Shown here in pieces: positions 9,927 through 21,141 of a stretch of 64,000 nt of DNA (positions within the stretch are counted from its first letter, which is position 1; each line of letters begins with the position of its first letter). The stretch comes from Cordylochernes scorpioides (taxonomy: Eukaryota > Arthropoda > Arachnida > Pseudoscorpiones > Chernetidae): contig CP092886.1 in the NCBI GenBank assembly GCA_030710605.1, forward strand, positions 52,905,862 to 52,969,861, given 5' to 3'. Below the pieces are notes generated by a model. The model was not told the DNA's origin, did no database searches, and saw only the letters and a list, made by a program, of their open reading frames with translations. The position numbers were made by a program, and so were the translations under genes.

Positions 9927-10629
9927 ATCCAAACTAATATTTTCAATAATTTATAAAAATTCATTTGATATGTGAATTGATCCTTTTTCATAATATGTTC
10001 TTGCAACCGTATGCCTTTTCATGCATATATTCTTCAAAAATAAATAAAGAGATATTTGACCTTTTCTTATTTGCCCGTACTTGTTTCGAAAGGTTTAACA
10101 TCAATAATTTTATTTTCCAATGTTAATACGAGCTTGAAGTCTGTTCTATATGGTCTGCATATACTTATGTATTGAACCATTCCTATTGAACATTAGATCT
10201 TACCATTTTATGATTCTAAATTTACCTAGCCTTCTTTGCTATTCCTATTTCTTTTAAAAGGTCTTATAAATTTTGATATTATTTCGTCCAATTGATGACA
10301 TTTGTGAGATATACATTTCAACGAACAAGGTGACAACGTGCCGCGGAGTATAATAAACCACTAGGTTAGGTTGGTGCAGGTTAGGTTGTTTGAAAATAGG
10401 AATATTTTCACCGTCGTAGGCCTAGCGCGGAATAATAGAATCGGCTCGCTCTCACTCTGACCGCTAAAATAATTATATCACTATAATACATTTAATCATC
10501 TATATCTCAAATATGTATTTTATTCGTCATTGTGGTGAATGCATCATATATATCACAAAATAAGCAATATCTATATTTAATATATTTTTTGAAAATAGAG
10601 CAATCCATAAATAAATCCTTAATTAAAAA

Positions 10630-10826
10630 GGCATATATTGGATCAAAATATCATTTATTTTACAAATATTTCAGTTGGCTGAACGCCAACCTTTATCAAG
10701 GTATTAAAACATATTAATTTTGTTGAAACACATTAATATGTTATAATACTTTGAAAACGGTTGGCGTTCAGTCAACTGAAATATTGGTAAAATAAATGAT
10801 ATTTTGATCCAATATAAGCCTATTTA
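10630..10826. mobile_element. Family C foldback element (left arm)
   Basis: Two inverted arms beginning with 'tatattggatcaaaat' surround a short centre. Each arm contains a hammerhead-like stem-loop: 10,661-10,703 on minus, and a degenerate one at about 10,745-10,790 on plus. No protein. The mirror element is 13,992-14,206. Confidence 0.65.
10661..10703 (-). ncRNA. Hammerhead-like motif, family C
   Basis: Minus strand: UACC, UUGAUAAAG, GUUGGC, loop GUUCA, GCCAAC, U, GAAA, UAUU, UGUA. Stem II is six perfect pairs. The core is degenerate relative to CUGAUGA (A in place of G8). Confidence 0.4.
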
Positions 10827-11432
10827 ATTAAAGTTTCAATATATTGTAAATTACATATATAGGTAAATTAGCTTAATATTCTAAGAAAAATTATTATGCG
10901 ACCTTGTCATGAAATATTCAAAAGTAATATATTGCATTTCTTAAATATGTGTGTGTCCAATAAAAGATTTTCCATTTTAAATATCTTTTTAAAAAATTGA
11001 TATTTTATCGAAGATGATGGCAAATCACGTTCAGTGTTTTCAGATAGAAGTTGTGTGTTCAGCGTGGCGTCAGGAGAAATGACGATATCCAACCAGTTGG
11101 TGCCATTCCACTGCACTTAGTCTTGCCTTCTCCGACCACATCTAATCAGTCATTTGTTCAAGCTCGATCTCCTCCCCTGAGTCGTGGATATTTACCTTAA
11201 CCTACTTCTCGCCAGTACGTCCACATTTAATGGGTGCTCAGCCAGGCGGAATATATTATGTTACTGACAGGTTGTATTGTTTGCTACTGCTCTCTTGGTG
11301 TGGAGGCTTTTCACCTATACCAATTACACGTGATACAGTCCTTGATATTTATCGTCGGCAAATAGCGACTGTATCTTACTGTTGTAGCATAGTGAATGTA
11401 CATAGTTTTGTTTTATTTAAATAATGTATATG

Positions 11433-11609
11433 CAGTTAAACCTGTCTATAGCGCCCCCTCTAAATAGCGCCTCCCTCTCTATAGCGCCCGATTTTAAAAA
11501 CGTAGTACGATGCGATTCACATTAAAAATGACCTATCTATAGCACCCCCTCTCTATAGCACCCTATTTTGGTGAGTCCCAAGAAAAGGCGCTATTGACAG
11601 ATTTAACTG
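11433..11609. mobile_element. Pogo/Tigger-type MITE
   Basis: Inverted termini start CAGTTAAACCTGTCTATAGC and end in its complement, a pattern typical of pogo/Tigger non-autonomous elements. A TA follows the right end. About 177 bp, non-coding. Further copies are 13,201-13,377 and 34,726-34,885. Confidence 0.8.
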
Positions 11610-11919
11610 TACATATTTATATTAATTATTTTCAAAATATTATAATATATATATAATTATTATCTGTATATATAATGGGTGTAATAAATCTCAGAGAAAG
11701 AATGCCTTCGTTGGTCATGCAGAACCCGGGTGGCGCGCGTGTGCTCACTTGAGGCAGTGTACTCGTAGAACAATAAAAAAGCTTGAGGTAAAGAGTTTTG
11801 TTCACCGTCTGAATTTACCTCACTCATTTCTTGTCAATGATTGAATACTCTTAATAAATATATGAAACCTAAGTGTACAACACTATAAATCAGTTCGAAT
11901 ATCAAACATACACATACAA

Positions 11920-12066
11920 AGTATTTGAGCCCCATTTGTTGCTTACATTTACTGATGGGGTTGGACTTGTACAATAGTCGAGGACCAATAATGCAAAAAA
12001 GTGGTAAATTCAGGACTCGATCCTGGATCGTTGTTGCCGAAAAAAAGGTTTGTATCACCCACCCCC
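11920..12066 (-). repeat. tRNA-derived SINE copy
   Basis: On the minus strand a pol III-like box B (CCAGGATCGAGTCCTG) lies ~35 nt after a GGGTGGGTGATACAAACC stretch where box A would be. A unique body follows ('ggttggacttgtacaat' read on plus). The body is shared with 49,165-49,345 and with 12,793-12,890. Confidence 0.5.
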
Positions 12067-12692
12067 GCAAATATAACAGAACTCGGATGATGTAAAAAAA
12101 AGGAATAAGAGGTTCCAGTTTAACTGATATGAGAGACAGGTCGCGTCATTAGGTACTGATATTTATGTCTTCTTCTGGGAATATAATTATTTTAGGACAC
12201 TTAAAAAGATTTTATTTATTTCATTTTTTCATTATTTATATATATTTCACACATACATATTGTGCGAAAAATAATAATATGAAAAAAAAAGGTAGATTTG
12301 AACAACTTGTAAGACATTTTTTATACTTCATCGTCATTCCTATACACAATTCGTACATTATTGTGTAGCACAGAGGTGGTATACCGTAATTTTATTTACA
12401 AATTTTAGTTTATGATGCTTTACATTTTATACAACAATAGAGATTTAAAGAAAATGTGTTTCTAGATTCAAAAAAGGAGAAATTACGATTCGGTGTTCTA
12501 TTCTAAGAGCGCGCCACAGATAGAGAAATTTCAGGAATGGAAACTTTCAGGAAGAAACAACATGCTACATCGAAAAGAATGCTTGCTCACTTTGAGAAAC
12601 AACACTTCAGTCTGTCTTCTAACGAAGTGCATTCCAACACACCTCCAACGATGGAAAGGGAAACCGCCTGTTTCAGCTATCATCCCACATGT
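12067..12692. other. Spacer between palindrome arms, no gene seen
   Basis: A+T-rich sequence with no counterpart in the right arm. It shows no convincing coding potential, tRNA or recognisable element. Short open frames running into the N block are artefacts of the gap. Confidence 0.6.
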
Positions 12693-12792
12693 NNNNNNNN
12701 NNNNNNNNNNNNNNNNNNNNNNNNNNNNNNNNNNNNNNNNNNNNNNNNNNNNNNNNNNNNNNNNNNNNNNNNNNNNNNNNNNNNNNNNNNNN
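12693..12792. other. Assembly gap of exactly 100 N
   Basis: One hundred consecutive N. The round length suggests a scaffolding gap of unknown true size. It sits at the inner edge of the right palindrome arm, so the palindrome centre is unresolved. Confidence 0.99.
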
Positions 12793-12890
12793 CAGGATTG
12801 AGTCCCGCATTTACCACTTTTTTGCATTATTGCTCTTCGATTATTGTACAAGTCCAACCCCATCAGTAAGTGTAAGTAACAAATGGGTCT
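12793..12890 (+). repeat. tRNA-derived SINE copy truncated by gap
   Basis: Mirror of 11,920-12,066. It starts at the gap within the box B-like GGATTGAGTCCC and retains the body with 'caagtccaaccccatcagt'. The 5' part is lost in the gap. Confidence 0.45.
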
Positions 12891-13200
12891 TAATGGGTCA
12901 TACTTTGTATGTGTATGTGTGATATTTGAACTGATTTATAGTGTTGTACACTTAGGTTTCATATATTTCTTAAATATATTTATTCGTTGACAAGAAAAAA
13001 TTGAGGTCAACTCAGACGGCGAACAAAACTCTTTATTTTTCTCTTATTAGAGACACACACTGCCACACGTGAGCGAGCGCGCGCCACCCACGTTCTGCAT
13101 ATGACCAACGAAGGCATTCCCTCTCTGAGATTTATTACATCCAGTATATACAGATAATAATTATATTATAATATTTTAAAATAATTTAGATAATTATGTA

Positions 13201-13377
13201 CAGTTAAATCTGTCTATAGCTCCCTCTCTTGGGACTCATCAAAATAGGGTGCTATAGAGAGGGGGTGCTATAGACAGGTCACTTTTAATGTAAAGCGCAT
13301 CGTACTACGTTTTTAAAATCGGGCGCTATAAAGAGGAAGGCGCTATTTAGAGGGGGCGCTATAGACAGGTTTAACTG
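13201..13377. mobile_element. Pogo/Tigger-type MITE (right arm)
   Basis: Mirror of 11,433-11,609 with the same CAGTTAAA... termini and a TA before the left end. Confidence 0.8.
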
Positions 13378-14022
13378 CATATACATTATTTAAATAAAAC
13401 CAAACTATGTACATTCACTATGCTACAACAGTAAGATACAGTCGCTATTTGCCGACGATAAATATCAAGGACTGTATCACGTGTAATTGGTATAGGTAAA
13501 AAGCTCCACACCAAGAGAGCAGTAGCAAACAATACAACCTGTCAGTAGCATAATATATTCCGCCTGGCTGAGCACCCATTAAATGTGGACGTACTGGCGA
13601 GAAGTAGGTTAAGGTAAATATCCACGACTCAGGGGAGGAGATCGAGCTTGAACAAATGACTGATTAGATGTGGTCGGAGAAGGCAAGACTAAGTGCAGGG
13701 GAATGGCACCAACTGGTTGGATATCGTCATTTCTCCTGACGCCACGCTGAACACACAACTTCTATCTGAAAACACTGAACGTGATTTGCCATCATCTTTG
13801 ATAAAATATCAATTTCTTAAAAATATATTTAAAATGGAAAATCATTTATTGGACACATATTTAAGAAATGCAATATATTACTTTTTGAATATTTCATGAC
13901 AAGGTCGCATAATAATTTTTCTAAGAGTATTAAGCGAATTTAACTATATGTGTAATTTACGATATATTGTGAAACATTAATTAAAAAGGCTTATATATAT
14001 TGGATCAAAATATCATTTATTT

Positions 14023-14065
14023 CACCAATATTTCAGTTGGCTGAACGCTAACCTTTATCAAGGTA
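14023..14065 (-). ncRNA. Hammerhead-like motif, family C
   Basis: Minus strand: UACC, UUGAUAAAG, GUUAGC/GCCAAC stem II with one mismatch, GAAA, UAUU, GGUG. Inverted partner of the next motif. Confidence 0.35.
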
Positions 14066-14123
14066 TTAAAACATATTAATGTGTGTCAACAACAGGTTTT
14101 TGACACAGATTAATATGTTTTAA

Positions 14124-14166
14124 TACCTTGATAAAGGTTGGCGTTCAGCCAACTGAAATATTGGTA
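14124..14166 (+). ncRNA. Hammerhead-like motif, family C (best copy)
   Basis: UACC, UUGAUAAAG, GUUGGC, loop GUUCA, GCCAAC, U, GAAA, UAUU, GGUA. Stem I is UACC/GGUA and stem II is GUUGGC/GCCAAC, both perfect. The order of parts is that of a type I hammerhead with a minimal stem III. The core deviates from the consensus, so catalysis is uncertain. Confidence 0.45.
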
Positions 14167-14206
14167 AAATAAATGATATTTTGACCCAATATATACCTTT
14201 TTAATT

Positions 14207-15429
14207 AAGGATTTATTTATGGATTGCTCTATTTTCAAAAATATTAATTAAATATAGATATGGCTTATTTTGTGATATATATGATACATTCACCACAACG
14301 ACGAATAAAATTCATATTTGAGATATAGATGATTAAATGTGTTATAATGATATAATTATTTTAGCGGTCAGAGTGAGAGCGAGCCGATTCTATTATCCCG
14401 CGCTAGGCCTACGACGGTGAAAATATTCCTATTTTCAAACAACCTAACCTGCACCAACCTAACCTAGTGGTTTATTATACTCCGCGGCACGTTGTCACCT
14501 TGTTCGTTGAAATGTATATCTCACAAATGTCATCAATTGGACGAAATAATATCAAAATTTATAAGACCTTTTAAAAGAAATAGGAATAGCAAAGAAGGCT
14601 AGGTAAATTTAGAATCATAAAATGGTAAGATCTAATGTTCAATAGGAATGGTTCAATACATAAGTATATGCAGACCATATAGAACAGACTTCAAGCTCGT
14701 ATTAACATTGGGAAGTAAAATTATTTCTGTTAAACCTTTCGAAACAAGTAAGGGCAAATAAGAAATGGTCAGATATCAATTTTTTTTAAAAATAATATAT
14801 GCATAAAAATGCATACGGTTGCAAGAACATATTATGAAAAAGGATCAATCACATATCAAATGAATTTTTATAAATTATTGAAAAGATTAGTTTGGATATT
14901 TTGTAAAATGTTTTAAAATTTCATATTTGTAATTTGGTTTCATATCCTGACAAGGACAAAGGTTTTGAAACGAAAATTCAACCGATCAGGCCCCATTTAG
15001 CTATTGCTGTCAGTATCTTATTGAAATAGCGTTATTTATAACCACGTTTGAAACCAAATTAGATCCGATAAATAGAATAGTAGATAAACCTGGATGTGTT
15101 TACTATTTAACGGAATTTAAAACCTACTAAACTCTCGATTTACTGGGTGCGGATTTAACGGGGTCCTTTAATTTCAAAAGGATTCGCCATGCAATTAAAA
15201 AACGAAACTAAAGTGGATTTTATTAATCGATCGCTTATTGGTTTCATCATTTATTACCCCACTATAACATATGAGGTCAGTGTAATGTTACTATCATATT
15301 GAGAGAGCAGATTTGCCACTTGTTTCGTTAAAATTAAATTTCAACCTTCGGTTCACACAAATTGTAGGCTTAGGAATCATATCATATTATGGACGATTTT
15401 ATATAGCTCTATATATTGTTAGGTCGTAC
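14207..15429. other. Right-arm A+T-rich interval, no gene seen
   Basis: Mirror of about 9,130-10,630. The 12-bp empty insertion site of the left-arm foldback is at 14,898-14,909. No coding features. Confidence 0.5.
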
Positions 15430-15870
15430 CCAGACGCTATTCTTGTACTTTGTCTACTCAGGATGCCACAAAGATACACATGTGAGTTCGAAGGGATTGC
15501 AGCTAAAGTTAGTGCTTCATTATATCTCACTTAATAGAAGGAATACAACAATGGAACTTGCCTTCAACCTTCCCGTCAGAAGAATTCTTGACGCGCCGTG
15601 GATGTCACGCTTGTGCAGCGTCCCGCTCCACACAATACACGTCCAGCCTGGACTAGACCGTCTTATAGACCGCTCCGATGTCAGGCTCTCCTTGCCGGAT
15701 CATCCACACACCCGGAGGCAAGTCGCCAAGTCTTCTCCTCGCCGAAGATGTAACCAGGCTCCGTCCTGCCCCAGACAGGAATGCTGTTTTTAGCGCCTGC
15801 CACATGGCAGCGGGGGCCGCTAGAGTCCACCCCTCTTTTCCCAACTTTACTCTGGTATCTTGGCCTTGTC
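15430..15870. other. GC-rich island, right-arm copy
   Basis: Mirror of 8,667-9,130. Frames differ because of indels, including in the stretch around 15,725-15,745, so I do not call a gene. Confidence 0.4.
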
Positions 15871-16305
15871 ATCCACGTTACAATATTTTATCACATAAGG
15901 CAAATTTCTACAAATAGTAATCTGAAAATGAAGAATATTTGTAAGCCTTGGTTCATCCTTATGCTTCAACTGTAATTCACAACATCTCTACAACTATTAA
16001 TGATACATTGTTAATTATATTTTATTTATCGTATGCATGTTAAAATATTTTCTTTGCGTTGTCATTTAGCGAAATTATTAAAAGAAGTTCTTTAATTGCA
16101 AAATATCCACAAATAGTTTGCCTTTTAGCCCTGACATCAAGCTAAAAGAACAATCTACCAAATATAAAATTATATTTAGTCAACATTAGTAAAAAACACA
16201 CATTTTTACAATTCTATTGAAGATTTAATTATTTATTATATTTTCTTATAACATCATAGGGTGATTTTTGATGAAGATTGGCTCATTAGTGATTAACCAT
16301 CCCAG
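15871..16305. other. A+T-rich interval, no gene seen
   Basis: Mirror of about 8,247-8,666, without a recognised feature. Confidence 0.5.
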
Positions 16306-16359
16306 ATTTATTTATTTCAACACACAAAACGCGATATTCCGGCTAGGGATAATTGCGTC
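16306..16359 (-). mobile_element. 3' end relic of an R1/I-like LINE (right arm)
   Basis: Mirror of 8,191-8,246. Confidence 0.55.
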
Positions 16360-17426
16360 AATTTACATTTTTTAAACAGAAACAGTTATAAACATATTAT
16401 AGAAGAAAAAGGAATTAAAATAAAAAAGAGAAACAATAATATATATTAGAAACCTGAACCTTTTAGGTTAGAAAGATAATCATAAATATATTTACAAAAA
16501 TAGTTAAATCTATGATAATTCTCTCTGCCCAGCGCAAATTTAATCCACCAGATCTCACTACATTTCTATTTCACTACTAGTTGTAGAAATTCGTCTTATA
16601 TGATAAAATGCGCATAATAATTTAATTTTCAACATACAGATGGAGACATCTGTTATGTTTATTATATGTCATATGGCAATTTTATAAGTATTCAAAAGTA
16701 AGTATTCTATAGAATCAAATAAATATATTTTAAAAAATACTATTCTTATACTTTAATTTTAAATGTCCATTAGAGACCGTTTTTTAAAAAAACGCCTTTT
16801 GACTCAAAATATATAATAATTATGATTACAAGTGCTATATATGTTGATCTAAACAACAAATTTTTCGTTATTTTTTACTTCGTGTGTCACACTTATATAT
16901 TCTCCAAATATAAGTAGTTTTATATTTTTTTCAATTAATTAAAATTTTCCAATCATTGGATTTTCCATTTTATATTTTACTTTATTTATCTCTCTTCACC
17001 AAATTGCTTTGTTTCCAAAACATGTGCGTTTGAATTATTGAATTAATCAATGTCTAATCATAGATATATTTCGTGTTTCTTATTGAATTGTTAAATACCT
17101 TTATCATAATTGTTAGTATGATTCTGTTTCAATTTTATATTTTTCCAAGAAAAAACTGCAAAAAATCAAAATATTTTAATATATCTGTTATATTGTATAA
17201 ATATAATATTTAAGAGTAATCGAATTCCAATATATATCACCACGCATATCTATATATATATATAATAAACTAACAAAGTTTTAGCTGTAATGTTTTAAAA
17301 GCATTCTCCTCAAAAGATACTGAAATATGAATAGCTATCTATTTTGAAAATAGATCAATCCATGAATAAATCTTTTATTAAAAAGACATATATTGGATCA
17401 AAACAACAATTATTTTAACAATATTT
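16360..17426. other. A+T-rich interval, no gene seen
   Basis: Mirror of 7,130-8,190, with a TA run near 17,255-17,272 and a split family C half at its right end. Confidence 0.5.
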
Positions 17427-18130
17427 TAACAAAGTATTTATTAATTTTATTATTTTTATTAACAGAGTGGTCATTTTTTTATGTTTATATTTTGCTACTC
17501 TGTAAATTTCCCTCATGACTTATCTTTTATTTACCATTCATAGTTTGTTCTTGCCTGAAATAAATTGTTGTCTCCTCCTGAAGTTTTTGTCTTCCCTAAT
17601 TTTTCATGTGGCATTTTGGTGGAGATGCTGGGTAAGTTAGAGAAGACAAACTGAAGACCGCCGAGAAGACTTTGAAGCCATGGTTGCTGTGATCTACATT
17701 TTCGGAGACTGACTCGAGGATTCCACCGCCGTGCCAAAGCCAAGACTTCCCTCGAAGATGACGATTTCCCTATAGACAATACGACGACAAAGCCGCTCTT
17801 CACGCCGCAAGAAGAAAGACGCTAAGGTACTAGGGACAAAGTTCCAAGACTTCGATGGTTCCTTGGCAGAAGCACGTCAGATCCATGTCAGTATCTACAA
17901 AAATTGCTAGCTGTGAGTCACAGCTCCCATAGGGAAGAATCTATGTAACAAAGTATTTATTAATTTTATCATTTTTATTAACAGAGTGGTCATTTTTATG
18001 TTTATATTTTGCTACTCTGTAAATTTCCCTCATGTCTTATCTTTTGTTTACCATTCATAGTTTCTCCTTGCCAGAAATAAATTGTTGTCTCCTCCTGAAT
18101 TTTTTGTCTTCCCTAATTTTCCACGTGGCA
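17427..18130 (+). mobile_element. TRIM-like miniature LTR retrotransposon (right arm)
   Basis: LTRs at 17,427-17,613 and 17,946-18,130. TTGGTGGAGATGCTGGG, a primer-site-like sequence, starts two bases after the first LTR. The flanking ATATTT copies are at 17,421-17,426 and 18,131-18,136. The interior has no recognisable gag or pol. It shares the insertion site with the left-arm copy, so it predates the arm duplication. Confidence 0.8.
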
Positions 18131-18830
18131 ATATTTCAGTTGACTGAACGCCAATACCTTTATTTTGATCCAATATATGCCTTTTTAATTATAGCTATCT
18201 ATATTCCAAAATATTCGTTATATTCTACTTCGTGTGCCACACCTATTTTATCTCCAAATATTAGTATTTTTTATTTATTCAATTTCCAATTGTAGATATT
18301 TTGACTTCAAAAAGTTTATTTATTTTGACCAAATTGCTTTGATTTTAATTTTTTACAAGCAGAAAGCTACCAAAAGTCAATTGATATTTTAATTCATCTG
18401 TCATATTTTAGTAATCCTATTCCAATATCATTGTTGTTGTTGTTGTTGTCGTATCCAATGAAGAGCCTCAGATGTCCCCATTCATCTCTCTATCACAGCA
18501 GTCGCAATGTCCACTATATTGGGTGTGTAACGCTACTGCTCTCCAATATCATCAATAGCAATCTATATACTCGAAATCATATTTATACTCCAAATGTTAG
18601 CTGTTTTATGTATATTCAATTTATTATACTTTCCAAAATCATAGATATTTTGCTGCAAATATAACTTTATATATTCATTATCACCAAATTGCCTTCTTTT
18701 AAAACAAGTGCGTTTGTTTTATTAAATTTTATTTATTCCTAATGGTAGATATTTCGTTTTTCTAATTAAATTGTTGATTAGTTTTTTTGCATATAATCAG
18801 AATTAATTCTCTGTAGAAATTTTCTTAGGG

Positions 18831-19048
18831 GATCTACTCAACATGCACAGGATTTATCCGTGTTCGTATCTTCCCGAATGTATATACTTTGATTAGAAAG
18901 TTGTTTCATTTAAAAACTTACTCGTACTGCTGCTTATAAGAAATCAGAATATACCTATTGCTATTTTTAAACCACCATCTATACTCTTAATGTTTCTATA
19001 CAGGACCTTCGGGGAAATCCAGGGCGTTTGCCCGGGTCACTCGGCTAG
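18831..19048 (+). mobile_element. Helitron-like terminal fragment (right arm)
   Basis: Mirror of 5,503-5,720, ending GGGTCACTCGGCTAG. Confidence 0.5.
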
Positions 19049-19954
19049 TATTAAATATATATATTTTTTCTTTTTTGTATTTTAAAGTTTATGTTCGAGA
19101 TCTATAATTCCCTCCTAATAGTTCTCCTCCTGCATAAAAAGTATAAAAATTACATAAAACGATAAACACACACTATTAGAATGAAGACTTCAAATAACAC
19201 ACATTATTTCGTGTTGGCAGTGCGATGATGGAATATTAAACTAACTGGCGGCAGTATAGGAAAGATGAAATTTCTATATGCGTGAGGCCAATAAAGAAAA
19301 ATGAACTGATTATCAAATATGTTTGTTGAAGATTACTCTTTATAGCAAGCTGAACGCTAAAGAAATGTTTAAGAATCGAATTCGGCTTTGGGCACTTAAA
19401 AAAATTCCTAGAAAGTCCAATACCACCAGAATGAGTGCAAAAACCAAAACGGAAATCTGCTCACACCTGAAAGCGCAAATTTTGCGGAGCTTACTCGTTT
19501 TGCAAGCATGCGGTGCACATACAGTAAAAGCAGTCGCTAACCACAAACCTTGATTATTATGACCTATAACACTTAAATTTCAGGAGAAGTAAAAAGTTCA
19601 TTATGTGTACATTAACTTGACCTCCAGCATACATTTATTCTATTCTTATACGGATTTCAATGTCTTCAAACTTTCTTTACTCTAGGATCAATAGAACAGG
19701 CCTTTTTATTTGTTGCATATGATATTAGAGTATTCTTCAGTTCATCCTAGTATTGTCAAGGTGTATAAACGTTTCTAACCTTTTCTGATGCCGTCATCAA
19801 CTTTTAGAGCAGTTCCACTTATTTTTCTCTTTATATTCTTTGAGGTTTGGAGTTGGGACAACATATTATATATGTGCTTGTTTCTTAGACCAGTATATGA
19901 TGGTGTTTGGCATTCACCCCATCTAGGTACCAGATGATTTTTCCTTTAGTGATG
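19049..19954. repeat. Downstream part of the duplicated gene unit (right arm)
   Basis: Mirror of roughly 4,600-5,500. No gene. Confidence 0.5.
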
Positions 19955-19966
19955 CATTATATATAT

Positions 19967-20058
19967 GTTCAAATCAATAAGCTTGAGGGATAAGTATCTT
20001 TCAAGCTCATTGATTTGAACATTCCATTAGGGGATTAGCCTATTAACATTATATATAT
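19967..20058. mobile_element. 92-bp insertion private to right arm
   Basis: Flanked by direct copies of CATTATATATAT (19,955-19,966 and 20,047-20,058). The left arm has one copy and no insert. The insert begins GTTCAAATCAAT and soon returns as ATTGATTTGAAC, giving a small hairpin. Non-coding. Confidence 0.75.
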
Positions 20059-20164
20059 CCTTGTCTCTCTGGTTTCCTATTGTTTTGGTTTACCATAGCC
20101 TATGTATCCTTATTAATGCACCAAGTTATAGATGCATCTCTTTTGTTAGAAATAAGTATGCAGG

Positions 20165-20317
20165 TGAAATAGAAATTAGTTTAAAAGAGAGACAGAAAAT
20201 TAATAAAACACATAAATTTTAATTTTCCTTTCAATCTTACAATTTTAAAGTAATTTAAATTTCTACAATCCAATTTTAATTTTGAATTTTGATGTTTTAC
20301 TTTACAAGATTCTTTTG
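20165..20317 (-). other. Predicted 3' UTR exon of copy 2
   Basis: Acceptor TTCCAG precedes 20,317 on the minus strand. The matching donor is at 20,659. Same structure as in copy 1. Confidence 0.5.
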
Positions 20318-20673
20318 CTGGAACACACAAAATATTTAATTGTAATTTTTGGATTTTTTCACATGTGTGTAGATATAATTGTATATACACATTATTCTTA
20401 CTTCATTTTAAAAGTGATGTGAACATTATATTTTAAAATTTCTAATAGGGATAAATAAAAACTTAATTGATATTGAAAAATATATTTTAAAATATTTTGC
20501 AGTATATAGAAAGGTTTTCAAATTTGATTACTAGAAAGCATATAGGTATTTGAAGCTCGGAATTTTTTTCGAACGGATAGGTTTCGAGTAAGTTTAGATA
20601 TTATTTTTACATATATATATATAGAACATCCGTGTGAAGATAGCGATGGGATTATTTACCTATTGTAGGCTGA

Positions 20674-20985
20674 TCAATGCCAACCACCATGTCCGCCCCA
20701 GCCCCAGCCGCGGCCCCAGCCAGCACCTCCCCAGCCACCGTAGCCCAGACCGCCCCAGCCCCATCCGCCGGGGTGCTTGATGGAGCTACCGTAGGCTACG
20801 GCACGGCCCACGGGGTGACCGCCCCATCCCCAACCTCCCCATCCGCCGTATCCGCCCAAGCCATAGCCGCCCCAGGGAACGGCAGCGGCAGCGGCAACGA
20901 GAGCAAACAGAGCAACGATCTAGACAACAAGAAATCAGCTGGGAGCGAACACTGGTCTACGGTGACTTACCACCAGAGGCCTCAT
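20674..20985 (-). CDS. Secreted glycine/tryptophan-rich protein, copy 2
   Basis: Complement of 20,674-20,919 joined to 20,971-20,985, with a 51-bp GT-AG intron. 86 residues with the same sequence as copy 1 as far as I can read, differing by silent changes in Ala and Gly codons. A signal peptide (about 18 residues) is followed by GGY/GGW repeats, the VAYGSSIKHP block and a GHGGWH end. It lies in the right palindrome arm as the twin of copy 1. If the palindrome is an assembly product of two haplotypes, copies 1 and 2 are alleles, not paralogues. A cuticular structural role is inferred from composition only. Confidence 0.85.
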
Positions 20986-21009
20986 CGTGGTTGTGTCGGC
21001 CCACGGTCC

Positions 21010-21025
21010 AGTCCGGCCTATATAC
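21010..21025 (-). promoter_or_regulatory. TATA-box region of copy 2
   Basis: The TATATAGG element in the minus-strand promoter lies about 39 bp upstream of the ATG at 20,985, as in copy 1. Confidence 0.55.
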
Positions 21026-21141
21026 CTGCTGCCCCAGCGCGTGGCCTTGCCCGCCTCGTTACAAAAACTAGCCATAGGTGCAGTGGATGGCGTAATACGA
21101 TTTGTTCTTTAATTTTCTTCGACAAGAAATTTACAAAATAG

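Larger units (their letters stand above)
1..12020. repeat. Left arm of a giant inverted repeat (palindrome)
   Basis: The whole stretch recurs as its reverse complement in 12,793-24,287. Base 1 pairs with about base 24,287 and base 12,020 with about 12,793. Matching landmarks include the G/W-rich gene (3.7 vs 20.8 kb), a Penelope-like remnant (0.6-1.5 vs 22.8-23.7 kb), a pogo-type MITE (11.4 vs 13.2 kb) and a short LTR element (6.4-7.1 vs 17.4-18.1 kb). The arms are not identical: there are point differences, small indels and private insertions at 2,513-2,852 and 9,655-9,926. The arm may continue beyond the window start. It could be a true palindrome or two haplotypes joined head to head in assembly. 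Confidence 0.95.
13992..14206. mobile_element. Family C foldback element (right arm)
   Basis: The better preserved twin of 10,630-10,826. Both arms keep the stem-loop, with motifs at 14,023-14,065 (minus) and 14,124-14,166 (plus). Confidence 0.7.

Noticed and set aside
12493-12922. Frames running through the N gap
   Set aside because: Most of each frame consists of undefined bases.
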